A DNA stretch of 64,000 bases from Poecilobothrus nobilitatus (Eukaryota; Arthropoda; Insecta; Diptera; Dolichopodidae): contig OX352772.1 of the NCBI GenBank assembly GCA_947095535.1, positions 258,560,492-258,624,491 of the forward strand. Direction: 5' to 3'. The position numbers and the translations under genes are program-made. The notes beneath the pieces were generated by a model. It saw nothing but the letters and a program-made list of their open reading frames with translations, ran no database searches and was not told the DNA's origin. How positions within the stretch are numbered: position 1 is the stretch's first letter; every line of letters begins with the position of its first letter. Shown here piece after piece: positions 44,160 to 58,668 of this stretch.

Positions 44160-46698
44160 ACCTAACCTCTTTCTATTCTTCTTTTTTTCTGCAGCTTTCT
44201 TCTTTAGTCCATTGTTGATTATCTGATTACTGTTCACCTTCAGTATATCAGAACTACTGTTTAATTTTAAACTGTTGTTATTATTAGCACTATTGTTTTT
44301 ATTTTGCTGTCGAGTTTCAGCTGTCAGCATAATGCATGACAAACTGTGTATAGAACTAGTATTGTTATTATTAATATTTTTCAGTTTATAATTTTATTTT
44401 ATTTCTTTAATTATTATTAATTTTTTATCTTTTTGTTAATTTTATTAATGTTTTTTTGAAAAATATTTTCCAGTTAACATTAAATTAATATTTATTACTT
44501 TTTACTATTATTTTGTTTTTTAATTAAAAATTCAATAGCGGTCCAACGCCTGCTCTCTTGCAAAATCCTAGAAACGACAACGTGTTTACTTGAGTTTAAT
44601 GTTAAAGAAAAAAGTCAATTTGTAATTTTTGTAAGAGTATGTATGATGTGTGAATATTTATTTATTTTTGTGTGAATTATAAAATTTGTTTAAAATATGC
44701 TTAGAAAAAAATTGGCACACAAAATTCTGTTATTTAAAATCAGTCGACTTTTCTTGTTTAAAAAAAAGTCTGCTATAAAAGTTATGATAGACATAAGGGT
44801 AATAAGGGAATAGAAAATCAGAAATTTCCCATATTTATGTAATTTATAAAAAAAAAGTTTTGTCTTCTAAAATTTGTCAGAAAAAGGGTAGGGTAGGTTT
44901 TTAAAAAAAAAAATAAAATTTTATGTTTGTGAATCCATATCTCGTACATAGTATGTATTTTGTTAATTGTTGTTTTATTTTTTGCAAAAGCTCATTTCAA
45001 AAATTTTAATATTAATATTCATATATGTTATGCATACATAATATGATTCCGTATAACAATATGCTTTTTTTTTGTAAACTAATTTCTGTAAATTAATTCT
45101 GTAATGTTATAATAAAACTCTAATTACCATTTTAGCAATGGTATTTTGTCAATATTCTTCTTTTAAGGCGAATTCATATTTCAAAAATTTATGAGGCGAA
45201 ATTTCTCATTCCGTCCGTATACATAATTTTATTCTTTTCTTTTAAATGCCTATAATTAATTCTGTAATGTAGCAAACTATTGGGGTTTTGTTTTAACTTT
45301 AATTTAAGGTTAAAGAAAAAAGTGAATTTGTAATTTTTATAAGAGTAAGTTTGTATGTGTGAATTTTAAAAGCTTTTGTTATAAAAGTAAACGTTTAAAT
45401 TGTAAAAAGCAAAGTTTAAATTGTGTCCAAATTTGAAGTTTTTAGCTCAATGGGATGTGTGTCTAAAATAGCTTCAAATATTCCACGATTCCTTTAACCA
45501 CAAGTAAGTTCAATAGAAGCTGTTAATAATGACCTCAATTAAATGCTTTCCAAGGTTCTTTTATTGTTCTATAGCAATTTGAGTTGTTCAAGATGTACCA
45601 CCAATTTTATTTTCTACTTTTTAGGAGGTTAAAAGTTATGTGTTGAATATAATTAAATAAAAACACAATAAAGAACGTTCAACTTAACATAATATATAAT
45701 TTTATTAATTTTTAATCGGTAGTATACAGTTACACTAACAATAACGTCAAATGACGAATTTTGAAAACCTTAAGTTAAAGTATATTTAAATTGAGTTAAA
45801 TCCATTAACTCAAATTAATTAAATTAAATTTAAATAATTCCATTAACTTAATTAAATTTAAATAAAAAATTTAAATTTTCTACTACTAAATATAAAAATA
45901 TTTATATAAATAAATAAATATAAAATATGTAAATAATTTTATGAAAATTCGATTTTTATTTGATTTTTTTTTTTTTTTTTGTACTTTATAATGTAAAAAT
46001 TTGTTTGTGTCTGAAACTCTGTTCATCATTTTCCACACATTTAAGACCACACAGCTCTAAGCTAAGGTCAGAAACTATTTAATTATGAATATATTAAAGT
46101 AAATAATTTTTATATAAATTATGTGGAAGAAATAAAGAAAAAAAAAAAAAAAACTTTCTTTCTTATTACAATTGATTTATATTTTTATTTACTATAAGTA
46201 TTTAAATTATTACTATTTTCAGTTATGCGTTGAATATAATAAAAATAAAACAACACAAAAACGTTTAAATTTCTTTCTTATTAATTGATTTATATTTTTA
46301 TTCACTATATTTAAGTTATTACTATTTTCAGTTAAAATTTTACAAGCAGACAACCTTGTCTGAGAACGTCCAGCAACAGAATCAATTAAAATTATCTTTT
46401 TAGTAATTATGCTTTTATTCAGTGACGTTGCAATGCAACGTGCTGAGAAAATTATTATTCAAGTCTGGAATGCAAGGGTTAATTTAAAGAACAGTTAATT
46501 TAATTTGAAGTTATTTTTAAGATAAGATCATGTTACAATAATATGATGACGCGCCCAAAAGTAAGTTTACGCGTGTAGAAAAAAATATTTAAAATATTGT
46601 TCTGTTTCAGGGTGACATAACTGTTAAATTTGTTTCTATAAAAGCATATTATTTAAAAAACTTTTAGATTATTTTATTTCATACTCTTTAGTTTTAAA
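43284..46698. repeat. 3,415 bp direct duplication inside unit 2, second copy
   Basis: Near-identical to 39869-43283 (differences mostly in T- and A-run lengths and a few substitutions). Confidence 0.92.
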
Positions 46699-46734
46699 CG
46701 ATATTCTTCCTCGTTGCCTTTCTCACCTCTTAAA

Positions 46735-47825
46735 TACCCGTACGAATCCGTTAGTATGTTCATAGTCTGTAACTCTGCTTATAATATTATTTTTTTAATT
46801 TTTCAGTATTTTAAAATGTTTATATGTTTAAATATAATATTGTTTCATGTATTTTAAAATGTTATTTTAAAATGTTTATACTATATGTGTATACATTCTT
46901 CAAAAATAGATTCAAACCTTCCACATAACGATTATCAATCAAAAACTTTTCCAAATATGCTATAGTACCATTTAATATTAAGCGGCAAATGTATATTAAT
47001 TTATAGTATACATATTATGTATTATATAACATTCATTCATCAGTAACATATACGATAAGTAAATAAACATAATATATAAGTATGTATACCAATATCATAT
47101 GAATAAATTCTTCAAGACTTTTAATTTTTTATTTAATCAATTTATTTTGTACTACGCATTATCATCCTCAGCAATTTTAAATTATCGAGTAAAAAAAAAA
47201 TCCAAAAAATTCGTTGAAGAAATTTGTTAGAAAAATTGAAAAAAAATCAAGTCACACTTTCTTCAATTCTAAGGTAACCCTATATTATTAAGAAAAGTTG
47301 CTAACAGAAATAGTATAAGTATAATGTTGAAGCTTTAATTTTTATGTATCACTTCAAAAACATTTGAACAGGTGTTGAAGTTATAGGTGTTTCAAAAAAA
47401 GGGAATTTTTAGTTTTTTGACCCCTTATAGCTTCGAAACGGGGGCGATACAAAAATATATTTTGAAATGACTCATATTTACATTCAGAGACCTAACTACT
47501 CTCAAAATTTCAAGCTTCTAACTTAAACGATTTGGAAGATAGAAGAAGTCAAGAATTTTGCAAAATTTAAGTTTCGCATAAAGGTAAATTAAGACACCGT
47601 ATGGCCAAGTATATATTTATTGTATATATATTTTTAAAGCTAATAAAAGCAGTAATCGTTTGGCATTAAAATTAAAGATATATCTTATACAACTTTTGTT
47701 ATAACAATTTAAATATAGAGCTTTTTCGAACTTTGGTGGGCTGTAACTCCGTAACGGGTGGGGGACAGAAAACAATTGTTCCATAAAATTAATATTTTTA
47801 TGATATCTATCAGCAGTTAACATTT
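46735..47825. mobile_element. TACCCGTACGA dispersed repeat, right-truncated, unit 2
   Basis: Equivalent of 36311-37400. Between here and the LINE RT lie (TAATA)n, T-runs and ATACATGTATG simple sequence. Confidence 0.65.
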
Positions 47826-48162
47826 TATTTTTTTTAATATAATATAATATAATATATACTTTATTTACCTTGTTATATATACTATTGCACTTTTCTTATA
47901 CTACTATGTTATTTATATTAACGAATTGACAAGAGAATTCGTTTTTTTTTTTTTTAATTTTGCTATAAACAAATCAAGATGATTTGGTATAAAACAACAC
48001 AGTTACATCTAATATTAATACTAAATAAAGTTAAAACAAAAATATACATGTATGTAGGTATAATATATGTAAATATACATGTATGTACACATATAAGTTA
48101 TATATATAATACATAAATATTAATATCTGTATAAAATTACAATTTAGTTAATATATATGTAT

Positions 48163-49718
48163 GTATGGTAGAGAGTTACTCTTTACTAGGTACTTAAGTT
48201 TTTTAGCAAATAATTTGATGTTTAAGCTCTGCTTAAGATATTGTGGTAGCTTATTATAGATTCTTATAGCTGAAGATAGGCAGCTACTGTGCGATAACTC
48301 CGTTCTGGATCTGACAAGATTTTAATAGTTTGATTAATAAGTTGAATATTTTTACTGTAAATTCCTTTTTCTAGTTTAAAAATTAATTTACCTTTTTCCA
48401 AAATAATAATTTCTGGAAGCATCAAATAACCCGTACGTTTATAAATAACGACTGTTGGTGTCAACCAGCTAAATTTGTATAAACTTTTTATAGCTTTATT
48501 TATTAGCGTATTAACTTTATCTTTCATCCATGTAGAGCAACAACACCAGTTGCATATGTTATAGCTAATGTGTGTAATTATATGAGCATGATATATATTA
48601 TTAGCTGCTTGGCTGTTTAGTTTTATTTCACTTCTTTGATAGCCCCTAACAAAGCCACTATTTTTGATACAATTCTGTTTATGTGATTTTGCCACCTCAG
48701 CTTCTCATCAATTGTTACAAAAAGATACTTATATGTAGTAACTCTTTCGATTACAACATTGTTTATGATTATTTTTGGATTTATATCTGCCTTATTCTTT
48801 ATTTTATATATTATAACCTTAGTTTTGTCAGCATTTTTGCTTAATTTGTTACCTTTAAGCCAATTAATATATTTGCGCAAGTTCTCATTTATTGTTTTTT
48901 CTAATTCTTCACTAGTTTTAGCATTATAAATAAGTAACGTGTCATCTGCAAAAATCTTGTAATCGGCTTGTAAATTAGCACATTGAATGTTATGTATATA
49001 AAGTAGGTATAAAGTAGGTCCTAAAACTGATCCTTGTGGAACCTCAATATTTATGCTACACTGGTTATTTAATACACGATTAATTTTTGTAGTTATGATC
49101 CTATCTTATAGATAAGATCTAAGAAGATCAAGAGCGGTTCCCCGTATCCCAATTTCAAAGGCTTTTTTTAGATCGACGAACACTGAGCATAAATAGCTTC
49201 CTTCATCTAACTTATTTATTATAAAGTTGGTTGAAACTAAAACTACAGAATCAGTACCAATATCTTTTTGAAACCCAAGTTGATTGGCATCAAAACCTAC
49301 CACTTTCTGAATAAAATTTTGTATCCTACCATTTATAAGTTTTACAAATATCTTCCCCAACCAACTTGTAAGAGTAATAGGTCTGTAATTGGATATTTCG
49401 GAAGTTAAGCCCGACTTATGTATTGGTACTATCATACTTGACTTTAAACATTATTATCATACTTGACTTTAAACATTCAGTATAAATACCAGTTGTGAGA
49501 CATCTATTAATCAAATACGCAAGTTTAGCTGCTATAATTGTTGCCACATGTTTTAGATTTGATGCCGTTATATTATCAGTTCCTGGTGAATTATTTTTCA
49601 GCAGCTTAATAGTGTTACATACTTCTACTTCGTTTGTTGGATTTAGAAAAATAGACCGTTCTATAAACCTGTTTTTTACTGTGTATTTCTCTGCATCAGC
49701 AATATTTAAAATTTTTCC
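48163..49718 (-). pseudogene. Minus-strand LINE RT, unit 2
   Basis: As 37738-39290, with the same motif A deletion and the same 25 bp duplication, so both predate the array. The C-terminal frame is open further than in unit 1, into YRTVAAYLQL. Confidence 0.85.
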
Positions 49719-49781
49719 ATTATCTTTCTTGCTTCTTCAAGCTCAAGTTTTAAAGCTTTAATTTCAGCTTCTACACTTTTA

Positions 49782-50157
49782 GCACATTTCCAAAAAGAAA
49801 TTTGAAAAAATGTGCCTATTTGTTTCACTATGTCCGTCCGTTCGCCCGTCTGTTTACAAAACTTTTACACCGTTAAAGATAGAGAAAAAAATGTAACCAT
49901 GGGTAGGTCTCATAAAAAAATTAATGTTGTAGAAGAACTTTTTCATGTAGCCCCCTCAAACTTTGAAAAAGTCTTATTTTTAAATACGTATACCTTGTAA
50001 TAATACGTATATCGTATTATTAAATACGTATATACGTATATCTTGTTGTATTTAACATATAACATCTTGTTGTATCCTTTAAATACGTATATCTTGTTGT
50101 ATTTAACATATTTTCAATCTAAAAATACCATTCGATTGGGATTTGTTTTACCTTTCA
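49782..50157 (+). mobile_element. 5' end of the GCACATTTCC hairpin element, unit 3
   Basis: Equivalent of 32096-32388 with a shorter CCGTCCG run and repeated TATATCTTGTTGTATTTAAC words. Confidence 0.7.
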
Positions 50158-51309
50158 AAAATAAAGCTGTGGCTTTACCTTTGTTAAGTGGCTCCCCTCT
50201 TACCTTTAGCGAAACGGCAAAATTGTTTGGTCTAACTCTAAACAGGAAGTTAAGCTGGAAGGCTAACATCTGATAAAGAATAAGACAGGCTCTAGAGCAC
50301 TCTACTCGTGCGAAAAATCCAATGGAAGAAAATGGGGGCTTCAGCCATACAAGACTTACTGGCTATACACATTCGTAATAAGACCCATTCTTATGTATGG
50401 AGTCCTAGTATGGGGGGAGGCAATTGATAAAGAAGTGAACCGGAAAGCAATCACTAGGGTTCAAAGAACTGCCACACAGTCTATTAGTAGCTCTTTAATA
50501 AGAACCCCTTCTGCGGCATTAGACATCATGCTTAATCCAATGCCTGTATAATATTATAGCAAATTTGCAGCTGATGAACTTGCAAGAATTGGTGGAACCT
50601 TACAAGTCCTGCCGGACATGGCAAGACTAGTGGTACCTCTATCCACAAGTAAAACGTTACTTAAAAGGGAAATAATGGATATGGTAAATAACAAATGGTC
50701 AAACTTGACCTCATGCAATATCAAGACAAGATTGATATGGCCCAAAACCAATTTAAGATGATCCAATGATCAGCTTTCTCTTAAAAAGGCAGATATTGGA
50801 ATGACAATGGGTATAATCACCGGTCACTGTCTAAAAGGGACGCATGCCATACGGACGGAATGAGAAATTTCGCCTCATAAATTTTTGAAATATAAATTCG
50901 CCTTAAAAGAAGAATATTGACAAAATACCATTTCTAAAATGGTAATTAGAGTTTTATTATAACATTACAGAATTTGGCTTATGTAGAAGGCATAACATTA
51001 CAGAATTTAGCTCAAGCAAAAATTTGGCTTATGTAGAAGGACTATTGTAGAGCCTGCAAATATGAAGAATAGGAGGAAACGACTCTTCACCTCCTTTGGA
51101 CATACCCAGCCTTGTCGGCAAAAAGGAACACCCATTTGGAGCAATATCTCTTCAACAACCTTGGCCATCTAGCAGGTAAAAATGTGAAGAGCATTCTTCG
51201 CTTTGCAAAAAGCTCAAATTGGTTTGAACGAGTGGGATGGAAAAGTTTCTATGTGGTATCACAATGGACCAAATACGGTCTAAGTGTGCCTTTTTGGCAG
51301 CGACCTTAA
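50158..51309 (+). pseudogene. LINE 3' end, unit 3
   Basis: As unit 1, with the 124 bp inverted segment and a partly duplicated GGCTTATGTAGAAGG block inserted before the RRKRLFTSFGH part. Confidence 0.85.
50849..50972. repeat. Inverted segment, unit 3
   Basis: ATACGGACGGAATGAGAAAT to CATTACAGAATT is the reverse complement of 52245-52368 in the same unit (a few mismatches). It splits the LINE fragment. Confidence 0.88.
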
Positions 51310-52244
51310 CCTAACCTCTTTCTATTCTTCTTTTTTCCTGAAGCTTTCTTCTTTAGTCCATTGTTGATTATCTGATTACTGTTCACCTTCAGTATATCAG
51401 AACTACTGTTTAATTTTAAACTGTTGTTATTATTAGCACTATTGTTTTTATTTTGCTGTCGAGTTTCAGCTGTCAGCATAATGCATGACAAACTGTGTAT
51501 AGAACTAGTATTGTTATTATTAATATTTTTCAGTTTATAATTTTATTTTATTTCTTTAATTATTATTAATTTTTTATCTTTTTGTTAATTTTATTAATGT
51601 TTTTTTGAAAAATATTTTCCAGTTAACATTAAATTAATATTTATTACTTTTTACTATTATTTTGTTTTTTAATTAAAAATTCAGTAGCGGTCCAACGCCT
51701 GCTCTCTTGCAAAATCCTAGAGACGACAACGTGTTTACTTGAGTTTAATGTTAAAGAAAAAAGTCAATTTGTAATTTTTGTAAGAGTATGTATGATGTGT
51801 GAATATTTATTTATTTTTGTGTGAATTATAAAATTTGTTTAAAATATGCTTAGAAAAAAATTGGCACACAAAATTCTGTTATTTAAAATCAGTCGACTTT
51901 TCTTGTTTAAAAAAAAGTCTGCTATAAAAGTTATGATAGACATAAGGGTAATAAGGGTATAGAAAATCAGAAATTTCCCATATTTACGTAATTTATAAAA
52001 AAAAAGTTTTGTCTTCTAAACTTTTTCAGAAAAAGGGTAGGGTTGGTTTTTAAAAAAAAAATAAAATTTTATATTTGTGAGTCCATATCTCGTACATAGT
52101 ATGTATTTTGTTAATTGTTGTTTTATTTTTTGCAAAAGCTCATTTCAAAAATTTTAATATTAATATTCATATATGTTATGCATTCATAATATGATTCCGT
52201 ATAACAATATGCTTTTTTTTTGTAAACTAATTTCTGAAAATTAA

Positions 52245-52368
52245 TTCTGTAATGTTATAATAAAACTCTAATTACCATTTTAGCAATGGTATTTTGTCAA
52301 TATTCTTCTTTTAAGGCGAATTCATATTTCAAAAATTTATGAGGCGAAATTTCTCATTCCGTCCGTAT
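52245..52368. repeat. Forward partner of the inverted segment, unit 3
   Basis: Present in all units, including unit 1 (about 34313-34441), so it is the source copy. Confidence 0.85.
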
Positions 52369-54237
52369 ACATAATTTTATTCTTTTCTTTTAAATGCCTA
52401 TAATTAATTCTGTAATGTAGCAAACTATTGGGGTTTTGTTTTAACTTTAATTTAAGGTTAAAGAAAAAAGTGAATTTGTAATTTTTATAAGAGTAAGTTT
52501 GTATGTGTGAATTTTAAAAGTTTTTGTTATAAAAGTTTTGATGGACATATGTATTCATACTATAAGCGTATATAAAATCAGAAATTTCCTATATTTTCGT
52601 AATATATAAAACAAAAAAAAATTTTTTGTTTGCAAAATTTTTCAGAAAAAATATATAAAGTTCTTTCTTTTTTTTTTTTAAAAAGAAAACTTTTATGTTC
52701 CTGAGTCCTCCTAAACTGTTCATACGTTTGTCTAACGTCATATGTATGTTTATTTAAAAAAATCCGCAACCTAACAAGATATTAAAAGTATAAATTGAAG
52801 CGAAGTGGAATTTATAATCTATTTTAAACAAACCCTTTTGATTTCGTATAATTTTATTGTATTCTGCAATAATTTTGAAATAATTATTTTAATTATTAAA
52901 AAATTTTTATTTTTAAATTGTGTCCAAATTTCAAGTCTCTAGCTCAATGGGATGTGTGTCTAAAATAGCTTCAAATATTCCACGATTCCTTTAACCACAA
53001 GTAAGTTCAATAGAAGCTGTTAATAATGACCTCAATTAAATGCTTTCCAAGGTTCTTTTATTGTTCTATAGCAATTTGAGTTGTTCAAGATGTACCACCA
53101 ATTTTATTTTCTACTTTTTAGGAGGTTAAAAGTTATGTGTTGAATATAATTAAATAAAAACACAATAAAGAACGTTCAACTTAACATAATATATAATTTT
53201 ATTAACTTTTAGTCGGTAGTATACAGTTACACTAACAATAACGTCAAATGACGAATTTTGAAAACCTTAAGTTAAAGTATATTTAAATTGAGTTAAATCC
53301 ATTAACTCAAATTAATTAAATTAAATTTAAATAATTCCATTAACTAAATTAAATTTAAATAAAAAATTTAAATTTTCTACTATTAAATATAAAAATATTT
53401 ACATAAATAAATAAATATAAAATATGTAAATAATTTTATGAAAATTCGATTTTTATTTGATTTATTTTTTTTTTTGTACTTTTTTTTCTTATTATAATGT
53501 AAAAAATTGTTTGTGTCTGAAACTCTGTTCATCATTTTTTACACATTATAAGACCACACAGCTCTAAGTTAAGGTCAGAAACTATTTAATTATGAATATA
53601 TTAAAGTAAATTATTTTTATATAAATTATGTGGAAGAAATAAAGAAAAAAAAAACTTTCTTTCTTATTACAATTGATCTATATTTTTATTCACTATAAGT
53701 ATTTAAATTATTACTATTTTCAGTTATGCGTTGAATATAATAAAAATAAAACAAAACAAAAACGTTTAAATTTCTTTCTTATTAATTGATTTATATTTTT
53801 ATTCACTATATTTAAATTATTACTATTTTCAGTTAAAATTTTACAAGCAGCAACAACCTTGTCTGAGAACTTCCAGCAACAGAATCAATTAAAATGATCT
53901 TTTTAGTAATTATGCTTTTATTCAGTGACGTTGCAATGCAACGTGCTGAGAAAATTATTATTCAAGTCTGGAATGCAAGGGTTAATTTAAAGAACAGTTA
54001 ATTTAATTTGAAGTTATTTTTAAGATAAGATCATGTTACAATAATATGATGACGCGCCCAAAAGTAAGTTTCCGCATGTAGAAAAAAATATTTAAAATAT
54101 TGTTCTGTTTCAGGGTGACATAACTGTTAAATTTGTTTCTATAAAAGCATATTATTTAAAAAACTTTTAGATTATTTTATTTCATACTCTTTAGTTTTAA
54201 ACGATATTCTTCCTCGTTGCCTTTCTCACCTCTTAAA

Positions 54238-55270
54238 TACCCGTACGAATCCGTTAGTATGTTCATAGTCTGTAACTCTGCTTATAATATTATTTTTTTA
54301 ATTTTTCAGTATTTTAAAATGTTTATATGTTTAAATATAATATTGTTTCATGTATTTTAAAATGTTATTTTAAAATGTTTATACTATATGTGTATACATT
54401 CTTCAAAAGCAGATTCAAACCTTCCACATAACGATTATCAATCAAAAACTTTTCCAAATATGCTATAGTACCATTTAATATTAAGCGGCAAATGTATATT
54501 AATTTATAGCATACATATTATGTATTATATAACATTCATCCATCAGTAACATATACGATAATATATAAGTATGTATACCAATATCATATGAATAAATTTT
54601 TCAAGAAACTGTTAATTTTTTATTTAATCCATTTTTTTTGTACTACGCATTATCATCCTCAGCAATTTTAAATTATCGAGTAAAAAAAAAATCCAAAAAA
54701 TCCGTTGAAGAAATTTATTAGAAAAATTGAAAAAAAGTCAAATATTATTAAGAAAAGTTGCTAACAGAAATAGTATAAGGATAATGTTGAAGCTTTAATT
54801 TTTATGTATCACTTCAAAAACATTTGAACAGGTGTTGAAGTTATAGGTGTTTCAAAAAAAGGGAATTTTTAGTTTTTTGACCCCTTACAGCTTCGAAACG
54901 GGGGCGATACAAAAATGTATTTTGAAATGACTCATATTTACATTCAGAGACCTAACTACTCTCAAAATTTCAACCTTCTAACTTAAACGTTTTGGAAGAA
55001 TTTTTCAAAATTTTAGTTTCGCATAACGGTAAATTAAGATACCGTATGGCCAAGTATATATTTATTGTATATATATTTTTAAAGCTAATAAAAGCAGTAA
55101 TCGTTTGGCATTAAAATTAAAGATATATCTTATACAACTTTTGTTATAACAATTTAAATATAGAGCTTTTTCGAACTTTGGTGGGCTGTAACTCCGTAAC
55201 GGGTGGGGGACAGAAAAAAATTGTTCCATAAAATTAATATTTTTATGATATCTATCAGCAGTTAACATTT
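54238..55270. mobile_element. TACCCGTACGA dispersed repeat, right-truncated, unit 3
   Basis: Equivalent of 36311-37400 with small internal deletions. Confidence 0.65.
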
Positions 55271-55605
55271 TATTTTTTTTTTTAATATAATATAATATAT
55301 ACTTTATTTACCTTGTTATATATACTATTGCACTTTTCTTATACTACTATGTTATTTATATTAACGAATTGACAAGAGAATTCGTTTTTTTTTTTTTTAA
55401 ATTGTGCTATAAACAAATCAAGATGATTTGGTATAAAACAACACAGTTACATCTAATATTAATACTAAATAAAGTTAAAACAAAAATATACATGTATGTA
55501 GGTATAATATATGTAAATATACATGTATGTACACATATAAGTTATATATATAATACATAAATACTAATATCTGTATAAAATTACAATTTAGTTAATATAT
55601 ATGTA

Positions 55606-57160
55606 TGTATGGTAGAGAGTTACTCTTTACTAGGTACTTAAGTTTTTTAGCAAATAATTTGATGTTTAAGCTCTGCTTAAGATATTGTGGTAGCTTATTA
55701 TAGATTCTTATAGCTGAAGATAGGCAGCTACTGTGCGATAACTCCGTTCTGGATCTGACAAGATTTAAATAGTTTGATTAATAAGTTGAATATTTTTACT
55801 GTAAATTCCTTTTTCTAGTTTAAAAATTAATTTACCTTTTTCCAAATAATAATTTCTGGAAGCATCAAATAACCCGTACGTTTATAAATAACGACTGTTG
55901 GTGTCAACCAGCTAAATTTGTATAAACTTTTTATAGCTTTATTTATTAGCGTATTAACTTTATCTTTCATCCATGTAGAGCAACAACACCAGTTGCATAT
56001 GTTATAGCTAATGTGTGTAATTATATGAGCATGATATATATTATTAGCTGCTTGGCTGTTTAGTTTTATTTCACTTCTTTGATAGCCCCTAACAAAGCCA
56101 CTATTTTTGATACAATTCTGTTTACGTGATTTTGCCACCTCAGCTTCTCATCAATTGTTACAAAAAGATACTTATATGTAGTAACTCTTTCGATTACAAC
56201 ATTGTTTATGATTATTTTTGGATTTATATCTGCCTTATTCTTTATTTTATATATTATAACCTTAGTTTTGTCAGCATTTTTGCTTAATTTGTTACCTTTA
56301 AGCCAATTAATATATTTGCGCAAGTTCTCATTTATTGTTTTTTCTAATTCTTCACTAGTTTTAGCATTATAAATAAGTAACGTGTCATCTGCAAAAATCT
56401 TGTAATCGGCTTGTAAATTAGCACATTGAATGTTATGTATATAAAGTAGGTATAAAGTAGGTCCTAAAACTGATCCTTGTGGAACCTCAATATTTATGCT
56501 ACACTGGTTATTTAATACACGATTAATTTTTGTAGTTATGATCCTATCTTATAGATAAGATCTAAGAAGATCAAGAGCGGTTCCCCGTATCCCAATTTCA
56601 AAGGCTTTTTTTAGATCGACGAACACTGAGCATAAATAGCTTCCTTCATCTAACTTATTTATTATAAAGTTGGTTGAAACTAAAACTACAGAATCAGTAC
56701 CAATATCTTTTTGAAACCCAAGTTGATTGGCATCAAAACCTACCACTTTCTGAATAAAATTTTGTATCCTACCATTTATAAGTTTTACAAATATCTTCCC
56801 CAACCAACTTGTAAGAGTAATAGGTCTGTAATTGGATATTTCGGAAGTTAAGCCCGACTTATGTATTGGTACTATCATACTTGACTTTAAACATTATTAT
56901 CATACTTGACTTTAAACATTCAGTATAAATACCAGTTGTGAGACATCTATTAATCAAATACGCAAGTTTAGCTGCTATAATTGTTGCCACATGTTTTAGA
57001 TTTGATGCCGTTATATTATCAGTTCCTGGTGAATTATTTTTCAGCAGCTTAATAGTGTTACATACTTCTACTTCGTTTGTTGGATTTAGAAAAATAGACC
57101 GTTCTATAAACCTGTTTTTTACTGTGTATTTCTCTGCATCAGCAATATTTAAAATTTTTC
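55606..57160 (-). pseudogene. Minus-strand LINE RT, unit 3
   Basis: As units 1 and 2, with one extra single-base deletion in the C-terminal frame (near 55844). Confidence 0.85.
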
Positions 57161-57224
57161 CATTATCTTTCTTGCTTCTTCAAGCTCAAGTTTTAAAGCT
57201 TTAATTTCAGCTTCTACACTTTTA

Positions 57225-57519
57225 GCACATTTCCAAAAAGAAATTTGAAAAAATGTGCCTATTTGTTTCACTATGTCCGTCCGTTCGCCCGTCTGTTCGC
57301 TGTTCGTCTGTTTACAAAACTTTTACACCGTTAAAGATAGAGAAAAAAAATGTAACCATGGGTAGGTCTCATAAAAAAATTAATGTTGTAGAAGAACTTT
57401 TTCATGTAGCCCCCTCAAACTTTGAAAAACTCTTATTTTTAAATACGTATACCTCTTGTTGTATTTAACATATTTTCAATCTAAAAATACCATTCGATTG
57501 GGATTTTTTGTACCTTTCA
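57225..57519 (+). mobile_element. 5' end of the GCACATTTCC hairpin element, unit 4
   Basis: Equivalent of 32096-32388. Confidence 0.7.
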
Positions 57520-58668
57520 AAAATAAAGCTGTGGCTTTACCTTTGTTAAGTGGCTGCCCTCTTACCTTTAGCGAAACGGCCAAATTGTTTGGTCTAACTC
57601 TAAACAGGAAGTTAAGCTGGAAGGCTAACATCTGATAAAGAATAAGACAGGCTCTAGAGCACTCTACTCGTGCGAAAAATCCATTGGAAGAAAATGGGGG
57701 CTTCAGCCATACAAGACTTACTGGCTATACACATTCGTAATAAGACCCATTCTTATGTATGAAGTCCTAGTATGGGGGGTGGCAATTGATAAAGAAGTGA
57801 ACCGGAAAGCAATCACTAGGGTTCAAAGAACTGCCACACAGTCTATTAGTAGCTCTTTAATAAGAACCCCTTCTGCGGCATTAGACATCATGCTTAATCC
57901 AATGCCTGTATAATATTATAGCAAATTTGCAGCTGATGAACTTGCAAGAATTGGTGCAACCTTACAAGTCCTGCCGGACATGGCAAGACTAGTGGTACCT
58001 CTATCCACAAGTAAAACGTTACTTAAAAGGGAAATAATGGATATGGTAAATAACAAATGGTCAAACTTGACCTCATGCAATATCAAGACAAGATTGATAT
58101 GGCCCAAAACCAATTTAAGATGATCCAATGATCAGCTTTCTCTTAAAAAGGCAGATATTGGAATGACAATGGGTATAATCATCGGTCACTGTCTAAAAGA
58201 GACGCATGCCATACGGACGGAATGAGAAATTTCGCCTCATAAATTTTTGAAATATAAATTCGCCTTAAAAGAAGAATATTGACAAAATACCATTTCTAAA
58301 ATGGTAATTAGAGTTTTATTATAACATTACAGAATTTGGCTTATGTAGAAGGCATAACATTACAGAATTTAGCTTAAGCAAAAATTTGGCTTATGTAGAA
58401 GGACTATTGTAGAGCCTGCAAATATGAAGAATAGGAGGAAACGACTCTTCACCTCCTTTGGACATACCTTGTCGGCAAAAAAGAACACCCATTTGGAGCA
58501 ATATCTCTTCAACAACCTTGGCCATCTAGCAGGTAAAAATGTGAAGAGCATTCTTCGCTTTGCAAAAAGCTCAAATTGGTTTGAACGAGTGGGATAGAAA
58601 AGTTTCTATGTGGTATCACAATGGACCAAATACGGTCTAAGTGTGCCTTTTTGGCAGCGACCTTAACC
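57520..58668 (+). pseudogene. LINE 3' end, unit 4
   Basis: As unit 3, including the inverted segment; a 9-10 bp deletion near 58469 (CCCAGCC lost) and a stop in the last part (GTGGGATAG). Confidence 0.85.
58209..58330. repeat. Inverted segment, unit 4
   Basis: Same as 50849-50972; partner at about 59620-59743. Confidence 0.85.

Larger units (their letters stand above)
39291..49718. repeat. Tandem array unit 2 (10.4 kb, with internal 3.4 kb duplication)
   Basis: Same order of parts as unit 1; the extra length is the duplication at 39869-46698. Confidence 0.9.
49719..57160. repeat. Tandem array unit 3 (about 7.44 kb)
   Basis: Same order of parts as unit 1, plus the inverted segment at 50849-50972 and a local ATACGTATAT expansion at about 49985-50105. 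Confidence 0.9.
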
